From Rhizobium sp. Root1212 (GTDB lineage: Bacteria; Pseudomonadota; Alphaproteobacteria; Rhizobiales; Rhizobiaceae), in NCBI RefSeq assembly GCF_001424985.1, contig NZ_LMDA01000001.1:1125599-1189598 (forward strand): a stretch of 64,000 nucleotides of DNA, written 5' to 3'. Shown here piece by piece: positions 29,933-37,926 of the stretch. How positions within the stretch are numbered: position 1 is the stretch's first letter; each line of letters starts with the position of its first letter. Under the pieces are notes generated by a model, which was given only the letters and a program-made list of their open reading frames with translations, did not search any database and had not been told where the DNA came from. A program made the position numbers and the translations under genes.

Positions 29933-30274
29933 TCACACCGAATTCGAAGGAATCAGCGCCTTTGAGGCGATGTTTTCTGCGCGCACCCGCTGCTTTTCGG
30001 CTTCCGTCTGCCACTTCACCGCCTCATGCGCCTCGTTGCGGGCGCGCTTGCGGTATTTGTGCTGGCTGAGCCAGGTCGCAAACGAACCGAGCAGCAAGCC
30101 GAAGATCACCGCGAGGAACAGGAAGACGAAGAACGGCGCCGAGACGGACAGAACGCTGTCATCAGGGTTGAACGGATTAAGCGCCAGCCGCACGTTCTGG
30201 CGGTTGGCCACCGAAAGCACGATCAGCAGAATGCCGACCGGCACCAGCACGACGATATTGACGATTTTCTTCAT
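29933..30274 (-). CDS. LapA-domain inner-membrane protein
   Basis: A 113-residue protein with two hydrophobic helices (KIVNIVVLVPVGILLIVLSVAN and APFFVFLFLAVIFGLLLGSF) separated by a short loop and followed by a basic, probably coiled-coil tail (about residues 75-113), which is the LapA/DUF1049 architecture. LapA of E. coli is linked to LPS assembly control with LapB, but rhizobial members next to ihfB are uncharacterised. The ATG at 30274 has CGGAG upstream; a longer frame with 15 extra residues is rejected. It lies 25 bp after ihfB. Confidence 0.85.
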   Translation of the reverse strand: MKKIVNIVVLVPVGILLIVLSVANRQNVRLALNPFNPDDSVLSVSAPFFVFLFLAVIFGLLLGSFATWLSQHKYRKRARNEAHEAVKWQTEAEKQRVRAENIASKALIPSNSV

Positions 30275-30299
30275 GCGATCTCCGATAGCCGGGCAGCGA

Positions 30300-30602
30300 T
30301 TATTCGTCGTCCTCGTCATCCGAGCCGGGGTTCAGCCGCTCGCGCAGCTCCTTGCCCGTCTTGAAGAAGGGCACCCATTTTTCCTCGACGAAGACGGAAT
30401 CGCCGGTGCGCGGGTTGCGGCCGGAGCGCGACGGGCGGTTCTTGACGGAAAATGCGCCGAAGCCGCGCAATTCCACGCGATTTCCGGCGGCGAGCGCATC
30501 GGTGATCTCATCGAGCACCGCATTGACGATATTCTCGACGTCACGGTGATAGAGATGCGGATTGCGAGCCGCGACAATCTGCACCAACTCCGATTTGATC
30601 AC
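30300..30602 (-). CDS. ihfB: Integration host factor subunit beta
   Basis: The beta subunit of the DNA-bending heterodimer IHF, needed among other things by RpoN-dependent promoters. The 100-residue HU-fold protein has the DNA-binding signature [12 protein letters not shown] and [18 protein letters not shown] region (residues about 46-72) and an acidic C-terminal tail. The start is GTG at 30602 with GGGGG 8 nt upstream, giving the family-typical (M)[16 protein letters not shown]; the longer frame is rejected. The gene for the alpha subunit is not in the window. Confidence 0.96.
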   Translation of the reverse strand: MIKSELVQIVAARNPHLYHRDVENIVNAVLDEITDALAAGNRVELRGFGAFSVKNRPSRSGRNPRTGDSVFVEEKWVPFFKTGKELRERLNPGSDDEDDE

Positions 30603-30737
30603 TGTTGCCCCCTCTCGGTTTTTATCGTTTGTTCTTCGTATTTTACGTATAGCAGGCGAAGCGGATTTCAATCCTTCGAGCCATAAAGGGCCGCTATCGG
30701 CCGCGTCAGCCGGAGTTCATCGTCTCCCGGCCAGCCT

Positions 30738-31697
30738 TCAGTTGCTGCCAACCTGCCAAACGGAGAGAAGACCGTCAAGAAACAACTTCTCTCCGGACAA
30801 TTTTTCAAGCCCGCCGAGGGCGGGAAAAACCTCATATCCCAATGCCTTGACCCAGCCGGCCGCCATCGAGCCGAGGCCGAACGGGAAAGAACGGCCCGGC
30901 GCCTCCCAGTCGACGACCGGCAGATCGGCATCCACCTTGCGGCTCTTGAAATAGGCCTTGATCTCGTCGTCGCCGCCGAGCACATCGACCAGCTTCTCCT
31001 TCAGCGCCTGCCGGCCGGTGAAGATGCGGCCGTCGGCAAGGCGCAGCGCATCCGGCCGCGCCAGCTTGCGGCGCTCGGCGACGAGATCGACGAACCAGTC
31101 GAAACTGTCGTCGATCATCGACTGGATAACGGCCTTGGCTTCCTCGCTCGGCGGGTGGAAGGGGTTCGGCTCGGCCTTCAGCGGCGCCGACTTGATCGTC
31201 TCCAGCGACACGCCGACCTTGTCGAGCAGCGTCTTGATCTGCGGATACTGGAACAGCACGCCGATCGAGCCGGTGATCGAGGTTTCGCCGGCGACGATCT
31301 GGTCGCCGGCAATCGCGATCATATAGCCGGCAGACGCCGCAAGCGTGCGTACATCGGACACAACCGGCTTTTTCTCCGCCACCTTGCGGATCGCCTTGTA
31401 GATGGTTTCACCGCCATAGGTCGTGCCGCCGGGCGAGGAGATCGTCACGATCAGGCCCTTGACCGCGTCGGCCTTGGCGATCCGGTCCAGCCGCTCCAGC
31501 AGTTCGCGGTCGTCCTGAATGACCCCGGAAATCTCCACGCGGGCGATCTGCGGGCGCGCCGCCAGCCCGGCCTTCTCGGCGGTCGCCCAGAGATAGGCGG
31601 CGGCCGCGGCGGCAAGGATCAGGAGAACGCAGGCAATGCGCCAGAAACCGAGTTTGCGCCGCAGTTGCCGCCGGTCGGCGATGGCGAGTTGATCCAT
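30738..31697 (-). CDS. sppA: Signal peptide peptidase SppA
   Basis: A membrane-bound serine protease (S49, short form of 319 residues) that degrades cleaved signal peptides. One N-terminal transmembrane helix (about residues 18-38) is followed by the protease domain with ISSPGGTTYGGE (about 86-97), the nucleophile Ser in RTLAASAGYMIA and the general-base Lys in SLETIKSAPLK. The ATG at 31697 has GGAAAGACGGA upstream; ten additional residues would come from an upstream start. It is upstream of ihfB on the same strand (135 bp) and divergent from lptC. Confidence 0.92.
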   Translation of the reverse strand: MDQLAIADRRQLRRKLGFWRIACVLLILAAAAAAYLWATAEKAGLAARPQIARVEISGVIQDDRELLERLDRIAKADAVKGLIVTISSPGGTTYGGETIYKAIRKVAEKKPVVSDVRTLAASAGYMIAIAGDQIVAGETSITGSIGVLFQYPQIKTLLDKVGVSLETIKSAPLKAEPNPFHPPSEEAKAVIQSMIDDSFDWFVDLVAERRKLARPDALRLADGRIFTGRQALKEKLVDVLGGDDEIKAYFKSRKVDADLPVVDWEAPGRSFPFGLGSMAAGWVKALGYEVFPALGGLEKLSGEKLFLDGLLSVWQVGSN

Positions 31698-31902
31698 TCC
31701 GTCTTTCCTCATTTGTCGATGCGCCATGAATAACGCCGTGCAGCCAAGGATGTAACCCGATTTCGGAGTTTTTCGAACCTTCCTTGTACGGGAACAAAAA
31801 AATCTCCATATTCACCGCCAATCACGTCACATTACGTCATCGATCGATTTCAAGGCTGGCTGCGCATCGAGACCCCGGAGCGCGGCGATTACGGGTTTCT
31901 TC

Positions 31903-32568
31903 ATGAACGACATGCCTTTCACCGGCGCGCTTGCGCATTCCGGGCCGGCGCTGCCCGATGCTTATTCAGAAGCAGTGCGCCATTCGCGTCGGGTGGCGCG
32001 GCTGAAAATCCTCCTGCCGATCGCAGCCGTCGTCATCGCCCTCATCTTCATCGCCGTGTCCGTCGTGCGCACCTTCCTGCCGGAAGACCTGCAGATCGAG
32101 AACGCCACGATCGAAAACGGCAAGATCGTCATGCAGAACCCGGCGATATCAGGCCGCAACAAACAGGATATCAGCTATTCGATGAAGGCCGCCCGCGCCC
32201 TTCAGGATATCGCCAATCCCGACATCATCACGCTGGAGACCATCCACGCCGAAATGCCCGTCAACGATACGCTGAAGGCGACCGTGGAGGCCAAGAGCGG
32301 CATCTACGACCGCGGCAAGAATACGCTCGACATGGACAAGCCCTTCAGCATCTCGCTCAACAACGGCCTGCTGGCCGATTTCCGCTCCGCCTATCTCGAT
32401 ATCAATGCCGGCGAAATGGAAACCAGGGAGCCGGTTGCCATCAGCATGAATGGCGGTTCCATTGTTGCACAGCGGCTGAGAATGACGGATAAGGGACGCA
32501 TTGTAACATTCGAGGGCATGGTGAAAGTCGTCGTCGACCCCAGCACCATCCGCAAGACAGCCAACTAG
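31903..32568 (+). CDS. lptC: LPS export ABC transporter periplasmic protein LptC
   Basis: A single-pass inner-membrane protein with a periplasmic beta-jellyroll that receives LPS from LptBFG and passes it to LptA. The 221-residue product has a cytoplasmic N-terminus, one hydrophobic helix (ILLPIAAVVIALIFIAVSVV, about residues 36-55) and the LptC/DUF1239 domain (NPAISGRNKQDISYSMKA...). It is the first gene of the conserved lptC-lptA-lptB-rpoN-hpf-ptsN block. The start at 31903 is the first ATG after a 205-bp divergent spacer from sppA. Confidence 0.93.
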   Translation: MNDMPFTGALAHSGPALPDAYSEAVRHSRRVARLKILLPIAAVVIALIFIAVSVVRTFLPEDLQIENATIENGKIVMQNPAISGRNKQDISYSMKAARALQDIANPDIITLETIHAEMPVNDTLKATVEAKSGIYDRGKNTLDMDKPFSISLNNGLLADFRSAYLDINAGEMETREPVAISMNGGSIVAQRLRMTDKGRIVTFEGMVKVVVDPSTIRKTAN

Positions 32569-32583
32569 AAACCCGGTGCACCC

Positions 32584-33141
32584 ATGTCGGCCCATTCCTT
32601 TTTGAATTATTCCATTGCCGCCGCTTTGCTCTTTCTCGGCGTTAGCCCGCTTGCCGCAACCTCTGCTCTCGCACAGGAAACCAAAAGCAAGATCAAGGGA
32701 CTGGAGCTGTCGAACGACAGCCCGATCCAGATCGAGAGCGACAAGCTCGAAATCAAGGACCCGGAAAGCAAGGCGATCTTCACCGGCAATGTAAAGGTGG
32801 TGCAGGGCACGACGACGCTGCAGGCCGGCAACATGGTGGTCTTCTATAAGAAGGGTGGCGGCGCGATCTCCAGCGGCAATGCCGATATCGACCGCATCGA
32901 GGTCAGCCAGAAGGTCTTCCTGCAGTCGGGCACCCAGCAGGCGACCGCCGACACCGGCGAATTCAACATGGGCGCCCAGACGCTGGTGCTGAAGGGCAAG
33001 CAGGTAGTGCTGTCGGAAGGCAAGAACGTCTTCACCGGCTGCCAGCTGAACGTGCAGATGGCGACCGGCGAGGCGGAACTGCAGGCCTGCGGCGGTCGCG
33101 TCCAGATCCAGCTCGACCCCAAGTCCCAGAAGACCAACTGA
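32584..33141 (+). CDS. lptA: LPS transport periplasmic protein LptA
   Basis: Forms the periplasmic bridge for LPS. The 185-residue precursor has a signal peptide ending near ATSALAQ (about residue 36) and an OstA-like jellyroll: PIQIESDKLEIKDPESKAIFTGNV split by the usual conserved 'A.FTGNV..VQG' element, then LVLKGKQVVLSEGKNVFTG. It is 15 bp downstream of lptC and 15 bp upstream of lptB, so one operon. Confidence 0.95.
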   Translation: MSAHSFLNYSIAAALLFLGVSPLAATSALAQETKSKIKGLELSNDSPIQIESDKLEIKDPESKAIFTGNVKVVQGTTTLQAGNMVVFYKKGGGAISSGNADIDRIEVSQKVFLQSGTQQATADTGEFNMGAQTLVLKGKQVVLSEGKNVFTGCQLNVQMATGEAELQACGGRVQIQLDPKSQKTN

Positions 33142-33156
33142 CGGTCTGGCGCCCCC

Positions 33157-33966
33157 GTGAACATTCCCTTCCTCCACAAGCGCAAGCGCGTGAAAACCGA
33201 ACCGGCTCATGCAGCCCGGCCTGCGGCCGAGAAGGCACGCTATGACGGCACGCTGATCGCCCGCGGCCTGACGAAGTCCTATCGCGGCCGCCGCGTGGTG
33301 GGCGGGGTGTCCCTGGTGGTGCGCCGCGGCGAGGCCGTCGGCCTGCTCGGCCCGAACGGCGCCGGCAAGACCACATGCTTCTACATGATCACCGGCCTCG
33401 TGCCGGTCGACGAAGGCACGATCGAGATCAACGGCAACGAGGTAACCTCGATGCCGATGTATCGCCGCGCGCGCCTCGGCGTCGGCTACCTGCCGCAGGA
33501 AGCCTCGATCTTTCGCGGGCTGACGGTGGAGGACAACATCCGCGCCGTGCTCGAACTGCACGACAAGAACCGCGAGCGGCGCGAGAGCAAGCTCAACGAA
33601 CTGCTCGGCGAGTTCAACATCTCGCACCTGCGCAAGTCGCCGGCCGTGGCACTCTCGGGCGGCGAGCGCCGCCGCCTCGAAATCGCCCGCGCCTTGGCGA
33701 CAGACCCGACCTTCATGCTGCTCGACGAGCCCTTTGCCGGCGTCGATCCGATTTCGGTCGCCGATATCCAGGCGCTGGTGCGGCATCTGACCTCGCGCGG
33801 TATCGGCGTCCTGATCACCGACCACAATGTCCGCGAGACGCTGGGCCTCATCGACCGCGCCTATATCATCCATGCCGGCGAGGTGCTGACCCATGGTCGC
33901 GCCAACGATATCGTCGCCAACCCGGATGTGCGCCGCCTCTATCTCGGCGACAATTTCAGCCTTTAA
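33157..33966 (+). CDS. lptB: LPS export ABC transporter ATP-binding protein LptB
   Basis: The ATPase that powers LPS extraction by LptFG (encoded elsewhere). The 269-residue protein has Walker A GPNGAGKTT (about residues 68-76), the signature LSGGERRRLEIARAL (about 167), Walker B FMLLDEPFAGVDP, and the H-loop DHNVRETL. The N-terminus carries about 25 extra basic residues compared with enterobacterial LptB, which I recall as normal in rhizobia. GTG at 33157 lacks a clear Shine-Dalgarno sequence, suggesting coupling to lptA 15 bp upstream. Confidence 0.96.
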   Translation: MNIPFLHKRKRVKTEPAHAARPAAEKARYDGTLIARGLTKSYRGRRVVGGVSLVVRRGEAVGLLGPNGAGKTTCFYMITGLVPVDEGTIEINGNEVTSMPMYRRARLGVGYLPQEASIFRGLTVEDNIRAVLELHDKNRERRESKLNELLGEFNISHLRKSPAVALSGGERRRLEIARALATDPTFMLLDEPFAGVDPISVADIQALVRHLTSRGIGVLITDHNVRETLGLIDRAYIIHAGEVLTHGRANDIVANPDVRRLYLGDNFSL

Positions 33967-33984
33967 CCTCACTTCGGCCCGGCG

Positions 33985-34013
33985 CTTGACCAAACCTTTG
34001 GAATAAGCAATTT
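33985..34013 (+). promoter_or_regulatory. Possible rpoN promoter
   Basis: CTTGAC (33985-33990), the typical rhizobial -35, is followed after 17 nt by CAATTT, a poor -10. It lies in the 130-bp lptB-rpoN gap, so rpoN may be expressed independently of the lpt genes. The -10 mismatch keeps confidence low. Confidence 0.35.
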
Positions 34014-34096
34014 TTGGGCCAGTTGAGGGATCGACGTCGGCTTTTCCGTGCCGGATGCCGTTATTCCCTGAACCTCCAGGGGAGTTCAGCGTCCGA

Positions 34097-35644
34097 ATGG
34101 CATTGTCAGCCAACCTCTTCCTGCGCCAAAGCCAGACGCTGGCGATGACGCCGCAATTGATGCAGTCGATCCAGCTGCTGCAGATGACGCATCTGGAGCT
34201 GACGCAGTTCATCGAACAGGAAGTCGAGAAAAACCCCCTCCTCGAATTCGCCTCCGCCGACGAGGCCGCCGGCACGGACCGGAAAGACGACCTCCGCAAC
34301 GCCGAAGATGCCGCCCCTGGGGACGACCGCCCCGCTTTCGAGCCGCTGGGCGACGTCTATGACAGCGCGATGGCCACGACCGGCGAGCGGATGAGCGAAC
34401 AGCTTGATTCCAATTTCGAAAACGTCTTTCCCGACGACAACGGATCACCGCGCGCCGATGCGCCGGAACTTCTCGGGCAATGGAAATCCATGCCCGGCAG
34501 CAATGGCGAGGAAGGCTACGACCTCGAGGATTTCGTCGCAAACCGCACGACGCTGCGCGATTTCCTCGACACGCAGATCCCCTTCAGCGTGCATACCGCC
34601 GCCGACCTGCTGATCGCCCGCCAGCTTGCCGAGCATCTGGACGAGGCCGGCTACCTGCAGGCCGACATCGGCGAAATCGCCGCCCGCCTCGGCACGACGA
34701 CGGCCGATGTCGCCCGCGTGCTCGAAAGCCTGCAGCAGCTCGATCCGCCCGGCGTCTTTGCCCGAAATTTGAGCGAATGCCTGGCGATCCAGCTTCGCCA
34801 ACGCGATCGGCTCGACCCGGCCATGGCCGCCCTGCTCGACAATCTCGACCTGCTGGCCCGCCGCGATTTCGCCAGCCTGAAAAAACTCTGCGGCGTCGAC
34901 GAGGAGGACCTGATCGACATGCTCGCGGAAATCCGCAAGCTCGATCCGAAACCCGGCACCGGCTTCGAAACCGGCGCGAGCGAAGCGATCATTCCCGATA
35001 TCGTCGTGCGCGCCGCCCCGGACGGCAGTTGGGCGGTGGAACTCAACCCGGAAACCCTGCCGCGCGTGCTGGTCAATCAGGCCTATTACGCCACCGTCGC
35101 CCGCCATGCGCCGAAGAACAGCGAAGATCACGCCTTCCTGTCGGAATGCCTGCAGACGGCCAACTGGCTGACCCGCAGCCTCGACCAGCGCGCCCGCACC
35201 ATCATGAAGGTCGCGACCGAGATCGTGCGCCAGCAGGATGCCTTCCTCGTCAACGGCGTCGATCACCTGCGTCCGCTCAATCTGAAGACGGTCGCCGATG
35301 CAATCAAGATGCACGAATCCACCGTCAGCCGCGTCACCTCGAACAAGTACATGCTGACGCCGCGCGGCCTGTTCGAGCTTAAATATTTCTTCACCGTCTC
35401 GATCGGCTCGTCCGAGGGGGGCGACGGCCATTCGGCCGAAGCCGTGCGCCACCGCATCCGCGCGATGATTGCGCAGGAAAGCCCGGATGCCGTTCTCTCC
35501 GACGACGACATCGTCGACCTCCTCAAAAAGGGCGGCATCGACATTGCCCGCCGCACGGTCGCCAAATACCGCGAGGCGATGAACATCGCCTCTTCCGTGC
35601 AGCGCCGCCGTGAGAAACGCGCGCTGAAGAGGGCCTCGGCCTGA
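34097..35644 (+). CDS. rpoN: RNA polymerase sigma-54 factor RpoN
   Basis: The alternative sigma factor for nitrogen assimilation, dicarboxylate transport and nitrogen-fixation promoters (-24/-12 type). The 515-residue protein has the Gln/Leu-rich region I (LRQSQTLAMTPQLMQSIQLLQ), an acidic region II, the core-binding domain, the helix-turn-helix (about 385-405) and the C-terminal RpoN box ARRTVAKYREAM. The ATG at 34097 gives the conserved MALSANLFLRQSQ start; an ATG 42 bp upstream would add 14 atypical residues. It sits in the classical lptB-rpoN-hpf-ptsN order. Confidence 0.97.
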   Translation: MALSANLFLRQSQTLAMTPQLMQSIQLLQMTHLELTQFIEQEVEKNPLLEFASADEAAGTDRKDDLRNAEDAAPGDDRPAFEPLGDVYDSAMATTGERMSEQLDSNFENVFPDDNGSPRADAPELLGQWKSMPGSNGEEGYDLEDFVANRTTLRDFLDTQIPFSVHTAADLLIARQLAEHLDEAGYLQADIGEIAARLGTTTADVARVLESLQQLDPPGVFARNLSECLAIQLRQRDRLDPAMAALLDNLDLLARRDFASLKKLCGVDEEDLIDMLAEIRKLDPKPGTGFETGASEAIIPDIVVRAAPDGSWAVELNPETLPRVLVNQAYYATVARHAPKNSEDHAFLSECLQTANWLTRSLDQRARTIMKVATEIVRQQDAFLVNGVDHLRPLNLKTVADAIKMHESTVSRVTSNKYMLTPRGLFELKYFFTVSIGSSEGGDGHSAEAVRHRIRAMIAQESPDAVLSDDDIVDLLKKGGIDIARRTVAKYREAMNIASSVQRRREKRALKRASA

Positions 35645-35753
35645 GGCCTTCGTTAACGTTGTCTTGACTTTCGCAAGCATTGGCTGTAACAGGCCGCGCA
35701 ACAGGCGGGCCTGTAACCCGCAACTGACAATCCCGCACATCCTGACATGACCG

Positions 35754-35771
35754 ACGCAAAATTTTTTGCGT
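35754..35771 (+). promoter_or_regulatory. Perfect 18-nt palindrome upstream of the hpf promoter
   Basis: ACGCAAAATTTTTTGCGT has complementary arms of 8 nt around TT. It lies 12 bp upstream of the putative hpf -35 and 110 bp after the rpoN stop codon. The lack of a loop argues against an RNA terminator and for a protein-binding or curved-DNA element; the factor is unknown. Confidence 0.4.
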
Positions 35772-35782
35772 GCGTGAAGTGC

Positions 35783-35811
35783 TTGGAGGACGGGTGCGGT
35801 TGGAATAGACT
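35783..35811 (+). promoter_or_regulatory. Probable hpf promoter
   Basis: TTGGAG (35783-35788) and TAGACT (35806-35811) are separated by 17 nt and lie about 34 bp before the hpf start. The pair is a reasonable housekeeping-sigma match. It implies that hpf is not solely transcribed with rpoN. Confidence 0.45.
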
Positions 35812-35844
35812 GGCTGCGCAAATCACGAAAAGAGAGGAAACTCC

Positions 35845-36420
35845 ATGAGTGTGCGTGTATCCGGTAAACATATGGAAATCGGCGAAGCCTTCCGTCTGCG
35901 TATTGAAGACCAGATCGGCCAAGCCGTTACGAAATATTTTGACGGAGGATATTCAAGCCAGGTCACAGTGGAAAAATCCGGGCCCCGCTTCAGCGCGGAC
36001 TGCAAGATCCACCTCGACAGTGGGACAGCCTTGCAGGCCAATGGCCAGGCGAACGACCCGCAGGCAGCTTTCGACGCCGCAGCGGAACGCATCGCAAAGC
36101 GCATTCGCCGCTACAAGCGCAAGCTCAAGGATCACCACAATGGCAATGGCCATGCCGGATTTGCAGAAGTAGCCTATACCGTGATGGATTCGGTGCCCGA
36201 CGAAGACGACGAGCTTCCGGAAGATTACGCACCGACGATCGTCGCGGAAAGCTCCAAGAAGCTCAAGACCATGTCCGTCGCAAACGCCGTGATGGCGCTC
36301 GACATGACGGACGAGCCGGTCCTGATGTTCCGCAGCCCTGGCAATGAGCATTTGAATATCGTCTATCGACGCAACGATGGAAACATTGGCTGGATTGATG
36401 CGGCCAATATCAAAGGCTGA
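35845..36420 (+). CDS. hpf: Long-form ribosome hibernation promoting factor HPF
   Basis: Binds the 30S decoding region and dimerises 70S ribosomes in stationary phase or starvation. The 191 residues comprise an N-terminal S30AE/YfiA domain (MSVRVSGKHMEIGEAFRLRIEDQI, through about residue 105), an acidic linker (about 118-130) and the C-terminal dimerisation domain (about 135-191, MSVANAVMALDMTDEPVLMF in segments). The long form is usual in alphaproteobacteria. GAGAGGA precedes the ATG. It is followed by ptsN after 152 bp. Confidence 0.95.
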   Translation: MSVRVSGKHMEIGEAFRLRIEDQIGQAVTKYFDGGYSSQVTVEKSGPRFSADCKIHLDSGTALQANGQANDPQAAFDAAAERIAKRIRRYKRKLKDHHNGNGHAGFAEVAYTVMDSVPDEDDELPEDYAPTIVAESSKKLKTMSVANAVMALDMTDEPVLMFRSPGNEHLNIVYRRNDGNIGWIDAANIKG

Positions 36421-36572
36421 GCAGATCTGCGCGGAGGCGGCCCCGGCTGCTTCCGCGCCCTGCTTTCCCGGCGGCTGATGCGGGCCTGATCCCGCTGAAG
36501 CAGCCGACAGACGATCGATGGGGCTCGGCCGGTAAGCGGCAGCGGGCCTTTTCGGGCAACGAGGACAACAGA

Positions 36573-37034
36573 ATGGCATTGGCAGGCTTGCTGCAGCAAA
36601 ATGCAATCATCCCCGCAATGAAGGCGAACTCCAAGAAGCAGCTGCTTCAGGAACTCGCTTCCAAAGCATCCAAGATCACCGGCCTTCCTGAACGGGATAT
36701 CTTCGACGTCATCCTGCAGCGCGAACGCCTCGGCTCGACCGGCGTCGGCAATGGCATTGCCATCCCGCACGGAAAGCTCGCGCATCTGCCGGCGATCGTC
36801 GGCATCTTCGCCCGGCTCGATCAGCCGGTGGATTTCGAGGCGCTCGACGACCAGCCGGTCGATCTCGTCTTCCTGCTGCTCGCGCCGGAAGGTGCTGGTG
36901 CCGACCACCTGAAGGCGCTGTCGCGCATCGCCCGCGTGCTGCGCGACCCCGACATGGTTGCAAAACTCCGCGCCACCGACTCGGCGTCGGCCATCTACGC
37001 CTTCCTCAGCGACGACCACGCCAACGCGGCCTGA
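36573..37034 (+). CDS. ptsN: Nitrogen PTS enzyme IIA (EIIA-Ntr)
   Basis: The terminal phosphoacceptor of the PTS-Ntr regulatory cascade, which tunes potassium transport, nitrogen metabolism and, in rhizobia, ABC transporters. The 153-residue EIIA domain carries the phosphorylated histidine in GIAIPHGKL (about residue 66). It ends the lpt-rpoN-hpf-ptsN block and is closed by a strong terminator. Confidence 0.96.
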   Translation: MALAGLLQQNAIIPAMKANSKKQLLQELASKASKITGLPERDIFDVILQRERLGSTGVGNGIAIPHGKLAHLPAIVGIFARLDQPVDFEALDDQPVDLVFLLLAPEGAGADHLKALSRIARVLRDPDMVAKLRATDSASAIYAFLSDDHANAA

Positions 37035-37057
37035 TCGTCCCTTAGCTGCTTGATTTC

Positions 37058-37098
37058 AAAAGCTGTCGATGTCCGGCGATATCGACAGCTTTTGTTTT
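37058..37098 (+). terminator. Intrinsic terminator after ptsN
   Basis: AAAAGCTGTCGAT and ATCGACAGCTTTT form a 13-bp stem with a 10-nt loop, followed by GTTTTG. It lies 24 bp after the ptsN stop codon and marks the end of the conserved block. Confidence 0.9.
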
Positions 37099-37139
37099 GT
37101 CGATAATATCCTCGCAAACACAAAAACGAGGAGAACGGC

Positions 37140-37907
37140 ATGGCAGGCAGGCTTCAAGGTAAAACCGCCCTGATCAGCGGCGGCGCGGGAGGATGCGGCC
37201 TTGCCGCGTCCCAGCTTTTCGCACGCGAAGGCGCGCGCGTCGGCATCGTCGATCTGCCGCGCAGCAAGGGTGAGGAGGTCGCGGCCGCCATCCGCGCCGA
37301 AGGCGGTGAGGCGATCTTCGCCCCCGCCGATGTTTCGATATCCTCAGAGGTCAAATCCGCGGTCAAGGCGGTGGAAGACGCCTTCGGTGCCATCACCGTG
37401 CTCTTCAACCACGCCGGCATCCTCGCCGTCGGCCCCTTCCTCGAAACGGAAGAAGATGAGTGGGACCGGCTGATGGCCGTCAATGTCCGCTCGATGTTCC
37501 TGATGACCAAGGCCGTCCTACCGGGCATGCTGGCGGCCGGCGGCGGCAGCATCGTCTCCACATCCTCGATCTCGGCCGTCGCGGCAACCCCAATGGAAGT
37601 GCTCTACGACACCACCAAGGGCGCCTGCCACATGTTCGCCCGCGCCATCGCGGTCGAGTTCCGCGACCGCGGCATCCGCTCCAACGCCGTCTGCCCCGGC
37701 TTCATCGCCACCGACCACGGCAAGCGCGAACTCGCCGGCCTGACCAAATACGGCATCGATGTCTCCGACGCCGCGATCGCCGCCCAGCAGGGCCGGCTCT
37801 GCGATCCGATGGAGGTGGCGCAAGCCGCCCTCTTCCTCGCCAGCGATGAATCGAGCTTCATCAACGGCACCCATCTTTTCGTCGACAACTGCTTCACCGC
37901 AGTCTGA
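37140..37907 (+). CDS. Short-chain dehydrogenase/reductase
   Basis: A 255-residue classical SDR. The cofactor loop reads LISGGAGGCGLAAS (a variant of TGxxxGxG with Ser for Thr), the NNAG motif appears as NHAG, and the catalytic residues are seen as Ser in STSSIS and YxxxK in LYDTTKGA. Acidic residue D of GIVDLPR after strand 2 suggests NAD rather than NADP. The substrate cannot be told; its only clue is the gene 19 bp downstream, a sugar-lactone or alditol oxidase-like flavoprotein, pointing to carbohydrate or polyol oxidation. GAGGAG precedes the ATG. Confidence 0.88.
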   Translation: MAGRLQGKTALISGGAGGCGLAASQLFAREGARVGIVDLPRSKGEEVAAAIRAEGGEAIFAPADVSISSEVKSAVKAVEDAFGAITVLFNHAGILAVGPFLETEEDEWDRLMAVNVRSMFLMTKAVLPGMLAAGGGSIVSTSSISAVAATPMEVLYDTTKGACHMFARAIAVEFRDRGIRSNAVCPGFIATDHGKRELAGLTKYGIDVSDAAIAAQQGRLCDPMEVAQAALFLASDESSFINGTHLFVDNCFTAV

Positions 37908-37926
37908 ATCAGGGGAGGCAATCATC

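Noticed and set aside
31728..31902. EcfG-type (GGAAC...CGTT) promoter between sppA and lptC
   Set aside because: GGAAC is present but no CGTT occurs at the required distance on either strand.
32149..34299. 716-codon frame antisense to lptA-lptB
   Set aside because: Spans several real genes and an intergenic gap on the other strand; noise of the GC-rich third-codon pattern.
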